6,534 bases of DNA from Anaerolineae bacterium (GCA_003484265.1 DNDO01000108.1:1-6534); one strand, 5' to 3'. Counted from the first letter of the stretch, positions 1 to 5,773 are shown. The notes: a model not told the origin generated them from the letters alone. Translations and numbers: made by a program.

Positions 1-302
1 CCTACACAACTCTGACAGGACCGACTGAACTCCTGCCGGTTAGCACGAAAGTGAAGGTTACCTATGGAGGGACTTCGGTGGAGAAGTCGCAGAATGTGGC
101 TACAACCCCTCACTTCCTGTTCAACACTGGAAAAGTGACCAGTTCCACATGTACGAAATACAGGTATGGTTTTGGTAGTTACATGACCTTCACTGACCCT
201 ATGGAACTCTTGGCAGTTTCAACAAAGTTTAGCGACGTAAACGGTCCGGATATCCTTACCACTCCGATCAGCGGTAATACGGTTAATGTAGTTTGCAATT
301 AG
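1..302 (+). CDS. C-terminal end of an unrecognised repeat-containing protein (5' end outside window)
   Basis: An open frame enters from the left edge (codons begin at position 3) and ends with TAG at 300-302, giving 99 visible residues. There is no stop upstream in frame, so the GTG at 51 is probably an internal Val codon and not a start. The visible part has an internal duplication: a segment beginning Y-x-T-L/F-T-x-P and continuing x-E-L-L-x-V-S-T-K appears at 3-50 and again at 180-227, a period of 177 nt or 59 residues. The protein is rich in Thr, Ser, Val and Gly, has two Cys (one the penultimate residue), and shows no transmembrane segment in this part. That composition fits an extracellular beta-rich repeat protein, but this is inference and I recognise no family. 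The strong terminator directly downstream makes it the last gene of its transcript. Confidence 0.6.
   Translation, partial: YTTLTGPTELLPVSTKVKVTYGGTSVEKSQNVATTPHFLFNTGKVTSSTCTKYRYGFGSYMTFTDPMELLAVSTKFSDVNGPDILTTPISGNTVNVVCN
3..227 (+). repeat. Diverged 59-residue coding repeat, one full copy plus the start of a second
   Basis: Nucleotides 3-50 and 180-227 encode 16-residue segments that agree at 11 positions (Y, T, T, P, E, L, L, V, S, T, K). The spacing is 177 nt, an exact multiple of three. The DNA is clearly diverged, so this is an old protein-level repeat and not a recent tandem duplication. More copies may lie upstream of the window. Confidence 0.6.
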
Positions 303-319
303 CAATTCGAATACCGCAA

Positions 320-366
320 TAACAGAAAAGCTCCTCCTGCAATGTGCAGGAGGAGCTTTTCTGTTA
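320..366. terminator. Long perfect hairpin, probably a bidirectional intrinsic terminator
   Basis: Positions 320-341 and 345-366 are perfect reverse complements, giving a 22-bp stem around a 3-nt loop (ATG, 342-344). The core is G+C-rich (CTCCTCCTGC). It is flanked inside the stem by AGAAAAG on the left and CTTTTCT on the right, so an A-tract precedes it and a T-rich run follows it on either strand. It starts 18 nt after the TAG of the first gene, where an intrinsic terminator belongs. The right-hand T run is interrupted by C and G, so it is not a textbook U-tract. Confidence 0.85.
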
Positions 367-431
367 AATTCCAACAACAAAATTATATAAGTGAATCTCT
401 GTTTTGAGTTTTTCAAGTTAAGCCTATTGAT

Positions 432-437
432 TATAAT
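432..437 (+). promoter_or_regulatory. Possible -10 box for the lipoprotein gene
   Basis: There is a perfect TATAAT 19 nt before the ATG at 457. No convincing -35 lies at the usual 16-18 nt distance; TTGAGT at 404-409 is 22 nt away. Transcription would begin near 444, leaving a leader that just includes the Shine-Dalgarno at 445-450. The tight fit and missing -35 keep this tentative. Confidence 0.3.
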
Positions 438-456
438 CTCAGAAAAGGAGACTCGT

Positions 457-792
457 ATGAAATCTTGGATTCGCATAATTTTCTTGCTTTTGGCGACGAT
501 AACCCTATTATCCCTGATCCTTTCAGCCTGCGGACCTATAGACGGGACTGGTGGGGACAAAGACCCCAGTAATGAGAATGGGAACGACCTGGACAATGAC
601 AAGGACAAAAATAAGAATAAAGATAAAGACAAACCAGACGACCCGAACAAGATCACGATCTGCCACAAAACAGGAAGCGCGAAGAACCCTTACGTTGAAT
701 TATCTGTTGCGAAAAATGCCACAACAGACGGACACGCTACACACGATGGTGATATTATTCCAATTCCCGAAAGCGGTTGCCCAACTGAATAA
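457..792 (+). CDS. Small predicted lipoprotein with charged linker and CHxTGS-type C-terminal module
   Basis: This is a 111-residue protein. The ATG at 457 is chosen because AAGGAG (445-450) sits 6 nt upstream and because translation from it gives a clean signal peptide: K2, R6, then a hydrophobic stretch (about 7-22) ending in the lipobox L22-S23-A24-C25. Starting at the in-frame GTG at 391 would add 22 residues that spoil this. The mature protein should therefore be lipid-anchored at Cys25 on the outer face of the membrane. Residues about 30-65 form a hydrophilic Asp/Asn/Lys linker. The C-terminal part (about 66-111) has the pattern ITICHKTGS, then NPYVELSV, then HATHDGDIIP and GCP. I recall this CHxTGS...NPY...H..H.GD.IP pattern from C-terminal regions of many bacterial secreted proteins without assigned function. 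Two Cys could form a disulfide and the His residues could bind metal; both are inference. The gene stands alone between a terminator and nadD. Confidence 0.8.
   Translation: MKSWIRIIFLLLATITLLSLILSACGPIDGTGGDKDPSNENGNDLDNDKDKNKNKDKDKPDDPNKITICHKTGSAKNPYVELSVAKNATTDGHATHDGDIIPIPESGCPTE
580..650 (+). repeat. Low-complexity Asp/Asn/Lys-coding tract
   Basis: This purine-rich run of GAC/GAT, AAT/AAC and AAA/AAG codons encodes an alternating D/N/K linker inside the lipoprotein. It separates the membrane anchor from the C-terminal module. The long antisense open frame here, full of Leu/Ser, is a by-product of this composition. Confidence 0.7.
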
Positions 793-832
793 ATGACCAT
801 CGCGAAAGCGGGCATTGAGATATACTTCCAAT

Positions 833-1444
833 ATGTCCCGTGAACAGATCGGTCTTTTTGGCGGCACATTCGACCCGCCGCATTTGGGTCATCTAATCCT
901 TGCGTCGGAAGCGTATTCACAACTGAAACTTGACCGCTTGCTATGGATACTCACGCCCGAACCTCCCCACAAACAGGAACTCTCCATTACCTCCATAGCT
1001 CATCGGCTGGCGATGGTAAAACTTGCCATTGAAGGTAATCCAACTTTTGAGTTCTCCCACGTTGAGCTTGACCGACCAGGTCCGCATTACACCTTGGATA
1101 CTATCCAATTAATTTCACAGCAATATCCCGATGCTGAGATCACGCCGATCATTGGCAGCGACTCGCTGAGGGATATGCCCAAGTGGCATCGCCCAAGGGA
1201 ACTTCTCCAGGCTTGCCATTGGGTAGGTGTAATGCGCCGACCAGGCGAGCAGGAAAATCTTGATGTTTTGGAAAACGATCTGCCGGGCATCAGTTCGAAA
1301 GTCCATTATGTAGATGCGCCGCTTCTCGAGATCGCTTCACGTGAGATACGAAGCCGCATCGCGGAGGGGAAACAATTCCAATATTATCTCCATCCCGCCG
1401 TTTACGAATACATCAAAGAAAATCGTCTTTACCAGCAATCCTAA
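833..1444 (+). CDS. nadD: Nicotinate-nucleotide adenylyltransferase
   Basis: NadD condenses nicotinate mononucleotide with ATP to form nicotinate adenine dinucleotide, the penultimate cytoplasmic step of NAD synthesis. The protein is 203 residues, the normal size. The nucleotidyltransferase signature GGTFDPPHLGH lies at residues 10-20, with H17 and the G19-H20 of the (H/T)xGH motif intact. YTLDT at 86-90 and GSDSLRDMPKW at 108-118 are typical of the NadD substrate region. The C-terminal ASREIR (about 167-172) is the counterpart of the ISSTxIR nucleotide-binding motif, followed by LHPAVYEYI. I chose ATG 833 because it places the signature at the usual distance from the N terminus; a TTG at 815 is an in-frame alternative. 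Neither start has a clear Shine-Dalgarno. The gene begins 40 nt after the lipoprotein and ends 27 nt before the MFS gene, so read-through between them is possible. The common neighbours obgE and rsfS are not present here. Confidence 0.95.
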   Translation: MSREQIGLFGGTFDPPHLGHLILASEAYSQLKLDRLLWILTPEPPHKQELSITSIAHRLAMVKLAIEGNPTFEFSHVELDRPGPHYTLDTIQLISQQYPDAEITPIIGSDSLRDMPKWHRPRELLQACHWVGVMRRPGEQENLDVLENDLPGISSKVHYVDAPLLEIASREIRSRIAEGKQFQYYLHPAVYEYIKENRLYQQS

Positions 1445-1445
1445 A

Positions 1446-1457
1446 TCCAAATTTGGA
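1446..1457. repeat. Short palindrome in the nadD-MFS spacer
   Basis: TCCAAATTTGGA is a perfect 12-bp palindrome just after the nadD stop. The 27-nt spacer (1445-1471) is otherwise A+T-rich and has no good Shine-Dalgarno. It could be an operator or a remnant of an intergenic repeat, but at this length it may well be chance. Confidence 0.3.
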
Positions 1458-1471
1458 AATCTAAAATTCAT

Positions 1472-2626
1472 ATGTCCCTCCTTTTCGATTCTCTCTTTTC
1501 ATCCGTCGCGCTTAGTCATTTTATGGTGGATGTTTTCAACGCCAGCCGCCCTGTATTATTAACCTACCTTGGCTTAAGTGAAACACAGATCGCATTCTAT
1601 TCGACCATCTACGTCTGGGTATCTGCGCTAACACAGCCGTTCTTCGGTTGGATGTCAGATCGGGTGGGTCCGCGTTGGCTGGCGGCGGGCGGCTTGTTAT
1701 GGATGACACTCTTCTATTCAGGTGCCGTTTACATTCCGGGGACCGGCGGGTTGGTCTGCCTGATCGTTGCTGCGCTCGGCTCTTCCTCCTTTCATCCTGT
1801 TGCCACAGTCCAGGCCACTCTTCAGGGACACAACCGCATGGCGGGTCGCGAGACTACTGCGGCATCGTTGTTTTTCATGGCTGGTCAAATGGGACATTTT
1901 ATTGGTCCGGTCATTACCGGCATAATTCTGGCGCAACTGGGTCTGCCCTGGCTGTTGGTCCTATCGGTTGTTTCACTTCCGATCGGGTTTTCGCTTGCCT
2001 ACCAACTGCGCCATAACCATCCGCACCCCAAACCTGATAATGGCGATACAAAAATACGGATCAATGCCAGTATCGGTTTCATTATCCTGCTTGCGTTTGT
2101 CGCCACTCTCCAATCATGGTCGCAGGCGAACATGATCAACTTCCTGCCAAAGTACATCAAGGACATGGGGTTGAGCGCTTCAACCTACGGCAATATAGCC
2201 GGATTATTCATGGGAGGGTCGGCACTGGGCAATGTGATCGGGGGTTACTTCGGTGACCGGTTCACCAAAAGAAAAGTGGCGGCAACTGCTTTATTGATAG
2301 GCTCGATCCCAATTTTGATCATCAGCAGGATCGGCTGGTCGCCATGGTTGTACGTGTTGATTCCTTTTGCCGGGGCGTGCACCGGTTCAGTTCACAGTAT
2401 CATGGTCGTTCTCGCGCAACGCATTGTCTCGGGTGGGATGGCTTTGGCATCCGGCATCATTCTGGGCTTTATATTTTCTGCAGGCGCGTTGGGGATGTTG
2501 ATCACGGGTCCAATGGCCGAGAATTACGGCTTCCCCACAGTGTTGGTACTGACAACTGGATTGGTTTTACTAGCATCACCGCTGGCGTTGATGTTGAAGG
2601 AATCCAAGATTGTAAAGCGCGGCTGA
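1472..2626 (+). CDS. MFS transporter, fosmidomycin-resistance (Fsr)-like
   Basis: This 384-residue polytopic membrane protein has the hydrophobicity of a 12-helix major facilitator. MFS motif A is visible between helices 2 and 3 as GWMSDRVGPRW (59-69), and a second copy, GYFGDRFTKRK (258-268), lies in the matching loop of the C-terminal half. A hydrophilic cytoplasmic linker rich in His and Pro (about 180-195) separates the two six-helix bundles. The N-terminal LSHFMVDVFNASRPVLLTYLGL, the TQPFFGWMSDR stretch and the SSSFHP motif (104-108) resemble the Fsr subgroup, whose characterised members export drugs such as fosmidomycin; the substrate here is unknown. ATG 1472 is the first sensible start because it precedes helix 1 directly, although no Shine-Dalgarno is evident. 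No intrinsic terminator follows it, so partial read-through into the gntR-type gene 88 nt downstream is possible. Confidence 0.85.
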   Translation: MSLLFDSLFSSVALSHFMVDVFNASRPVLLTYLGLSETQIAFYSTIYVWVSALTQPFFGWMSDRVGPRWLAAGGLLWMTLFYSGAVYIPGTGGLVCLIVAALGSSSFHPVATVQATLQGHNRMAGRETTAASLFFMAGQMGHFIGPVITGIILAQLGLPWLLVLSVVSLPIGFSLAYQLRHNHPHPKPDNGDTKIRINASIGFIILLAFVATLQSWSQANMINFLPKYIKDMGLSASTYGNIAGLFMGGSALGNVIGGYFGDRFTKRKVAATALLIGSIPILIISRIGWSPWLYVLIPFAGACTGSVHSIMVVLAQRIVSGGMALASGIILGFIFSAGALGMLITGPMAENYGFPTVLVLTTGLVLLASPLALMLKESKIVKRG

Positions 2627-2663
2627 GATCCGTCGGCGGCACAGCTCTCGTAACCTTTATCCC

Positions 2664-2693
2664 CTGCCCAAAAAATTATATATAATTTATAAT
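2664..2693 (+). promoter_or_regulatory. Candidate promoter of the methyltransferase cassette with an A+T palindrome
   Basis: The 88-nt gap before the regulator gene contains two overlapping TATAAT matches (2681-2686 and 2688-2693). A 16-bp perfect palindrome, AAATTATATATAATTT (2673-2688), overlaps both. A weak -35-like CTGCCC (2664-2669) lies 18 nt before the second box. The palindrome could be an operator for the adjacent GntR protein, which would fit autoregulation. However, A+T-only sequence forms palindromes easily, and the usual GntR half-site pattern (GT...AC) is not seen. Confidence 0.4.
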
Positions 2694-2703
2694 TCAGACA
2701 ATC

Positions 2704-2710
2704 AGAGGAG
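2704..2710 (+). promoter_or_regulatory. Shine-Dalgarno of the GntR-type regulator
   Basis: AGAGGAG ends 4 nt before the ATG at 2715 but only 1 nt before the in-frame TTG at 2712. This spacing decides for the ATG. Confidence 0.7.
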
Positions 2711-2714
2711 TTTG

Positions 2715-3482
2715 ATGTCTGCAAATACCATAGTGAACGAAGAATCCGATACCTCCCAAAAAAGACCTCTCAAAGAGGACATCACCGATGTTCTGCACGA
2801 TAAGATCATCTCGGGCAAGTACAAACCCGGCGAATGGCTTCGGCAGGAGGAGATCGCTTCCCTGCTTGGCGTGAGCATGACACCCGTCCGAGAGGCACTG
2901 GATTTGCTCGTCACGACAGGTCTGGCTGAACGTGTCCCCTACCGCGGCGTGCGGGTGAGGGAGATCGTCACGAAGGATGTCGTCGAAGCATACGGCTTGA
3001 GGTTGTATCTCGAAGTGATTATTGCCCAGGAGGCGGCAGGGCATATAACGCAGGAACAAATTCAGGGCTTGGAAAGAACGCTGGATGAGATGAAGAAGCA
3101 TGATTCATTAAAAGAGATGTCGATTTCGCGGAGATTGAGTCGTGAATTCCATTCCGCTATCGCAAATGCGACCGGAAACGACTTGTTAATCAAGCTATAT
3201 TCCGTCGTCGCCAACGCATTTCCTGATTGGATTCTTTATGAAGCGCTATTTCGCAAGCCGGAGATCCTGGCTGAGAGTATGACAGGTATGCATAAGGAGC
3301 ACATAGACATTTTGAATGCGCTCAAAAAAAGCGACGGGATGAAGGCGGCGCTAAGTTCGGTTGAGCACGTGATGGAATCGGGCAAATGGCTTGAGAAATA
3401 TTTGGATCCGCCTGTCCCCGCAGAATTATTGCGCGAAAAAGAAGAGCAAGTATTTTTATTATTGCAGACCACAACGAACTAA
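2715..3482 (+). CDS. GntR-family transcriptional regulator, FadR/FCD subfamily
   Basis: This 255-residue cytoplasmic DNA-binding protein has an N-terminal winged helix (about 19-84) with the GntR signature: L-x-x-x-I-x-x-V-L-x-x-K-I at the start, then Y-K-P-G-E (36-40), the recognition helix around E46-IASLLGVSMTPVREAL (to 62), and G69-L-A-E-R ... Y76-R-G-V. The C-terminal all-helical FCD ligand domain (about 88-230) shows FHSAIANATGN (145-155), HKEHIDIL (193-200) and VEHVMES (216-222). His146, His196 and His218 correspond to the three His metal ligands of FCD proteins. The usual Asp four residues before the first His is Ser142, so metal or ligand binding may differ. Members of this subfamily bind small acids or related metabolites and usually regulate neighbouring catabolic genes. 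Its stop codon overlaps the Shine-Dalgarno of the corrinoid protein gene, so the two are very likely co-transcribed and it probably regulates the cassette. The effector is unknown. Confidence 0.9.
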   Translation: MSANTIVNEESDTSQKRPLKEDITDVLHDKIISGKYKPGEWLRQEEIASLLGVSMTPVREALDLLVTTGLAERVPYRGVRVREIVTKDVVEAYGLRLYLEVIIAQEAAGHITQEQIQGLERTLDEMKKHDSLKEMSISRRLSREFHSAIANATGNDLLIKLYSVVANAFPDWILYEALFRKPEILAESMTGMHKEHIDILNALKKSDGMKAALSSVEHVMESGKWLEKYLDPPVPAELLREKEEQVFLLLQTTTN

Positions 3483-3486
3483 GGAG
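3481..3486 (+). promoter_or_regulatory. Shine-Dalgarno of the corrinoid protein gene, overlapping the upstream stop
   Basis: AAGGAG shares its first two bases with the TAA (3480-3482) that ends the regulator gene. It lies 8 nt before ATG 3495 and only 2 nt before the in-frame TTG 3489, which favours the ATG. The arrangement suggests translational coupling. Confidence 0.75.
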
Positions 3487-3494
3487 ACTTGGGT

Positions 3495-4145
3495 ATGTCG
3501 GAAGAACTTTACAAACAAATGGCACAATGCATTATCGAAGGCGAGAAGGAGATTGCGATCGAACTCGCACAAAAATCCATCGAATTGAAGATGCACCCGC
3601 TCGACACGATCACTAAAGGATTCGTCGTCGGCGTGAATTACATCGGCGATCAATTCGGCGCGGGCGAAGCCTTTTTGCCGGAATTGGTTATGGCAGGCGA
3701 AGCGATGAAAGCCGCAGTCGCTGTTCTTGAACCCGAACTATTGAAACTTGGTGAAGCCCGTGAAGTCATGGGACGCGTTGTCCTTGCGACAGTCGAAGGC
3801 GATATTCATGAAATTGGCAAAACACTTGTCGGCACGATGTTGAGCGCCTCAGGCTTTGAAGTGACCGACCTGGGTGTGGATCAGCCCGCTGACAAGATCA
3901 TCGGCAAAGCGCTCGAGATCGACGCGCAGATCATTGGCATGAGCGCTTTGTTGACAACGACAATGGTCCGTCAGCGCGAGGTGATCGAGGAGCTCGATAA
4001 AGAGGGATTGCGCCCACGCATTAGAGTAATGGTCGGCGGCGCGCCGATTACCAAGGATTGGGCGGAAAAGATCAAAGCAGACGGCACATCTGAAGACGCG
4101 GTTGGCGCAGTGCAATTGGCAAAACGTTTGGTTGGTAAAGAGTAG
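3495..4145 (+). CDS. Corrinoid (B12-binding) protein of a methyltransferase system, MttC/MtbC-like
   Basis: This 216-residue cytoplasmic protein carries cobamide and shuttles a methyl group: the Co(I) form accepts methyl from the substrate-specific methyltransferase, and the methyl-Co(III) form gives it to a second methyltransferase. The N-terminal four-helix cap domain (about 1-88) includes GFVVGVNYIGDQFGAGEAFLPEL (42-64), typical of this family. The C-terminal Rossmann-like domain (about 92-216) has the cobalamin signature D103-I-H105-E-I-G108; H105 is the lower axial ligand that replaces dimethylbenzimidazole. Further binding elements are S150-ALLTTTM and VGGAPIT (180-186). The length matches MttC, MtbC and MtmC proteins (about 210-220 residues). 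The partner MttB-type methyltransferase is the next gene downstream. The exact substrate class cannot be read from this protein, so I give no gene symbol. Confidence 0.94.
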   Translation: MSEELYKQMAQCIIEGEKEIAIELAQKSIELKMHPLDTITKGFVVGVNYIGDQFGAGEAFLPELVMAGEAMKAAVAVLEPELLKLGEAREVMGRVVLATVEGDIHEIGKTLVGTMLSASGFEVTDLGVDQPADKIIGKALEIDAQIIGMSALLTTTMVRQREVIEELDKEGLRPRIRVMVGGAPITKDWAEKIKADGTSEDAVGAVQLAKRLVGKE

Positions 4146-4242
4146 TTATTCACCAATTAAGAAAACAAGACACGAAGGTTTTACAAGCTGACAGGATAAC
4201 AACATTTATTTCACCTTTGTGGTTGAAGATTTAGAGGCAGAC
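4146..4242 (+). other. Spacer between corrinoid protein and methyltransferase genes with imperfect dyad
   Basis: The gap is 97 nt, unusually wide for a partner gene pair. CACGAAGGT (4171-4179) can pair with ACCTTTGTG (4213-4221): 9 bp including one G-T, with a 33-nt loop. The right arm ends 11 nt before the Shine-Dalgarno of the downstream gene. From memory, CACGAAGG and CCTTTGTGG sequences occur as dispersed intergenic motifs in several environmental bacterial genomes, so this may be a degenerate dispersed element. It could instead affect expression of the methyltransferase. No convincing promoter is seen: TTTACA at 4180-4185 lacks a good -10 partner. Confidence 0.4.
4233..4237 (+). promoter_or_regulatory. 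Shine-Dalgarno of the methyltransferase gene
   Basis: AGAGG lies 5 nt before ATG 4243. The in-frame GTG at 4219 has no such site and would add eight residues with no family resemblance, so ATG 4243 is preferred. Confidence 0.6.
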
Positions 4243-5727
4243 ATGCAACCAAAACTCACCCTTCTTTCTGACGACATTATCGAACGGATCATCGACGAAG
4301 CCCATCAGTTAATGCTCAAGCCGGGTATCAAGGTACAGAACCCGGAGGCACGTCAACTGCTGGGTGATGCCGGTGCGAAAGTGGACGAAGAATCGCAGGT
4401 TGTGAAAATCCCGTCAGACATCGTAAAAAAGGCGCTTGAAACCGTTCCGCGTGAATTTTATCTCTACGACTATGACGGGAATCCAAAAGTACACTACGGC
4501 GGAGACTCTGTACACTTTGACCCGGGCTCATCTGGCATCACCATGCTCAACCCGGAAACGCTAGAATACGACACAACAGAAACGCCTCATCTCCTCAAAC
4601 TGATAAAAATAGCGGAACAACTTCCACAATACGACGCGCAGTCCACAGCAGTGATATGTCATGAAGTGCCTAAAGATATTCAAGACACGTATCGCTTATA
4701 TCTCGTTCTGCTGCATTCCAAAAAACCCGTTGTTACCGGCGCATTCACCAATAAGACCGTTCAAGACATGATCGATATGCTCGCACTTTTCGCAGGCGGA
4801 CGAGACGCCATACGCGAAAAACCGCGCGCCATATTCGACGTCTGCCCTGCCCCACCTTTAATTTGGAGCAACTTTGGCGCAGGCAACCTTATTGCTCTCG
4901 CGCGCGCAGGCGTGCCTGCTGAAATCGTTTCCGTGCCGTTGGCCGGCGCGGCAGCACCGGTGACAATATTGGGAGCCATCACACAACATACCGCCGAATG
5001 TCTGGCAGGCATCGCCATCCATCAACTAGCGCACGCAGGTTCTCCCATCGTATGGGGCGGCGCGGCAGCGATCTTTGACATGCGCAAAGGTGCAACACCA
5101 ATGGGCGCTGTCGAAACCGCCATGCTGGATTGCTCCTACGCACAGGTTGCAAAGACACTCAAGATGCCCACACACACTTACCTAGGCGCAACCGATTCAA
5201 AACTTGTCGATGTGCAGGCGGGCCTCGAGAGCGGCATCACGGCCATGATCGGCGCATTGAGCGGAATCAATATGATCTCCGGCGCAGGTATGCTCGATTT
5301 TCTCGCCTGTCACAGCGCGGAAAAACTTGTCGTGGATGCCGAAGCCATTTCGATGGCGAAGCGCATGGTGGCAGGCGTCACTCTGCACACGGACACCCTC
5401 GCCACCGGCTTTTACGACGAAGACATAAACTTCAAAGGCGGCGATTTCCTCAAACAACGGATCACTATGCAGCTCTTTCGAAAAGAACAATATCTGCCCA
5501 GCAGTATCATCGACCGCGACTCTGTCCGCGGGTGGAAGGACTCCGGCGGATTGGACGCATTCGGCCGGGCCAAAATCCGCGTGAAGGAATTGCTCGCATC
5601 TTACACGAAGCCGACGCTGGATGAGGCTAAAGAAAATGCGCTCCGCGACTATATGATCGACCTCGCCCAAAAAGCCGGCATGGATACCCTGCCCTCGCTC
5701 AAAGAAAATGACCATATCGTGGCATAA
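4243..5727 (+). CDS. MttB-family (trimethylamine methyltransferase superfamily) corrinoid methyltransferase, non-pyrrolysine
   Basis: This 494-residue cytoplasmic enzyme is about the length of archaeal MttB. Members transfer a methyl group from a methylated amine to Co(I) of a cognate corrinoid protein, and the gene just upstream encodes such a protein. Family features include the N-terminal IIDEAHQLMLKPGIKVQNPEA-like segment (about 16-36), the SGITMLNPETLEYDTTE region (about 97-113), the Gly/Ala-rich barrel strand VPLAGAAAPVTILGA, HTAECLAGI, WGGAAAIFDMRKGA (from W271), and the late segment SGINMISGAGMLD followed by AEKLVVDAEAISM. The frame is uninterrupted and ends in TAA, with no internal UAG. 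It is thus the pyrrolysine-free type, like MtgB (glycine betaine), MtpB (proline betaine) and MtcB (carnitine), and not a Pyl-dependent trimethylamine enzyme. A quaternary amine or related N-methyl compound is the likely substrate, but which one cannot be told. The superfamily call is firm; the substrate is open. Confidence 0.93.
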   Translation: MQPKLTLLSDDIIERIIDEAHQLMLKPGIKVQNPEARQLLGDAGAKVDEESQVVKIPSDIVKKALETVPREFYLYDYDGNPKVHYGGDSVHFDPGSSGITMLNPETLEYDTTETPHLLKLIKIAEQLPQYDAQSTAVICHEVPKDIQDTYRLYLVLLHSKKPVVTGAFTNKTVQDMIDMLALFAGGRDAIREKPRAIFDVCPAPPLIWSNFGAGNLIALARAGVPAEIVSVPLAGAAAPVTILGAITQHTAECLAGIAIHQLAHAGSPIVWGGAAAIFDMRKGATPMGAVETAMLDCSYAQVAKTLKMPTHTYLGATDSKLVDVQAGLESGITAMIGALSGINMISGAGMLDFLACHSAEKLVVDAEAISMAKRMVAGVTLHTDTLATGFYDEDINFKGGDFLKQRITMQLFRKEQYLPSSIIDRDSVRGWKDSGGLDAFGRAKIRVKELLASYTKPTLDEAKENALRDYMIDLAQKAGMDTLPSLKENDHIVA

Positions 5728-5728
5728 C

Positions 5729-5761
5729 AAGTTACAGTCGCCTTGAAGGTGCCGGTAACTT
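5729..5761 (+). terminator. Imperfect hairpin after the methyltransferase gene, possible terminator
   Basis: Positions 5729-5743 pair with 5747-5761 across a 3-nt loop. The outer 7 bp are perfect (AAGTTAC with GTAACTT) and the inner part has one G-T and two mismatches. It begins 2 nt after the TAA, where a terminator would be expected. No U-tract follows (the next bases are CAATCC), so it may instead protect the 3' end of the mRNA or terminate only weakly. The downstream gene starts 13 nt later. Confidence 0.45.
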
Positions 5762-5773
5762 CAATCCAACTTC

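Larger units (their letters stand above)
303..456 (+). other. Intergenic spacer of 154 nt with terminator and possible promoter
   Basis: The left part holds the long hairpin at 320-366. The right part (367-456) is A+T-rich, includes a perfect TATAAT at 432-437, and leads into a good Shine-Dalgarno for the lipoprotein gene. I see no RNA gene or extra ORF here. Confidence 0.6.

Noticed and set aside
219..668. Antisense open frame of 149 codons with a Leu/Ser-rich N-terminal region
   Set aside because: It is the shadow of the Asp/Asn/Lys-coding tract of the lipoprotein and also crosses the terminator. It lacks a coherent domain.
1648..2016. Overlapping + strand frame inside the MFS gene
   Set aside because: The MFS frame has clear transmembrane and motif-A features, and the alternative frame shows no domain.
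4132..4156. Possible hairpin at the stop codon of the corrinoid protein gene (TTGGTAAA with TTCACCAA)
   Set aside because: Only about 7 bp with a mismatch and no U-tract; too weak for a terminator.
4243..5727. Pyrrolysine-dependent trimethylamine methyltransferase
   Set aside because: There is no in-frame UAG inside the gene, so it is the non-pyrrolysine type and its substrate cannot be assumed to be trimethylamine.
5197..5730. Antisense open frame of 177 codons opposite the methyltransferase gene
   Set aside because: It lies wholly within a well-supported CDS, shows no recognisable family, and has the composition expected of a complementary frame.
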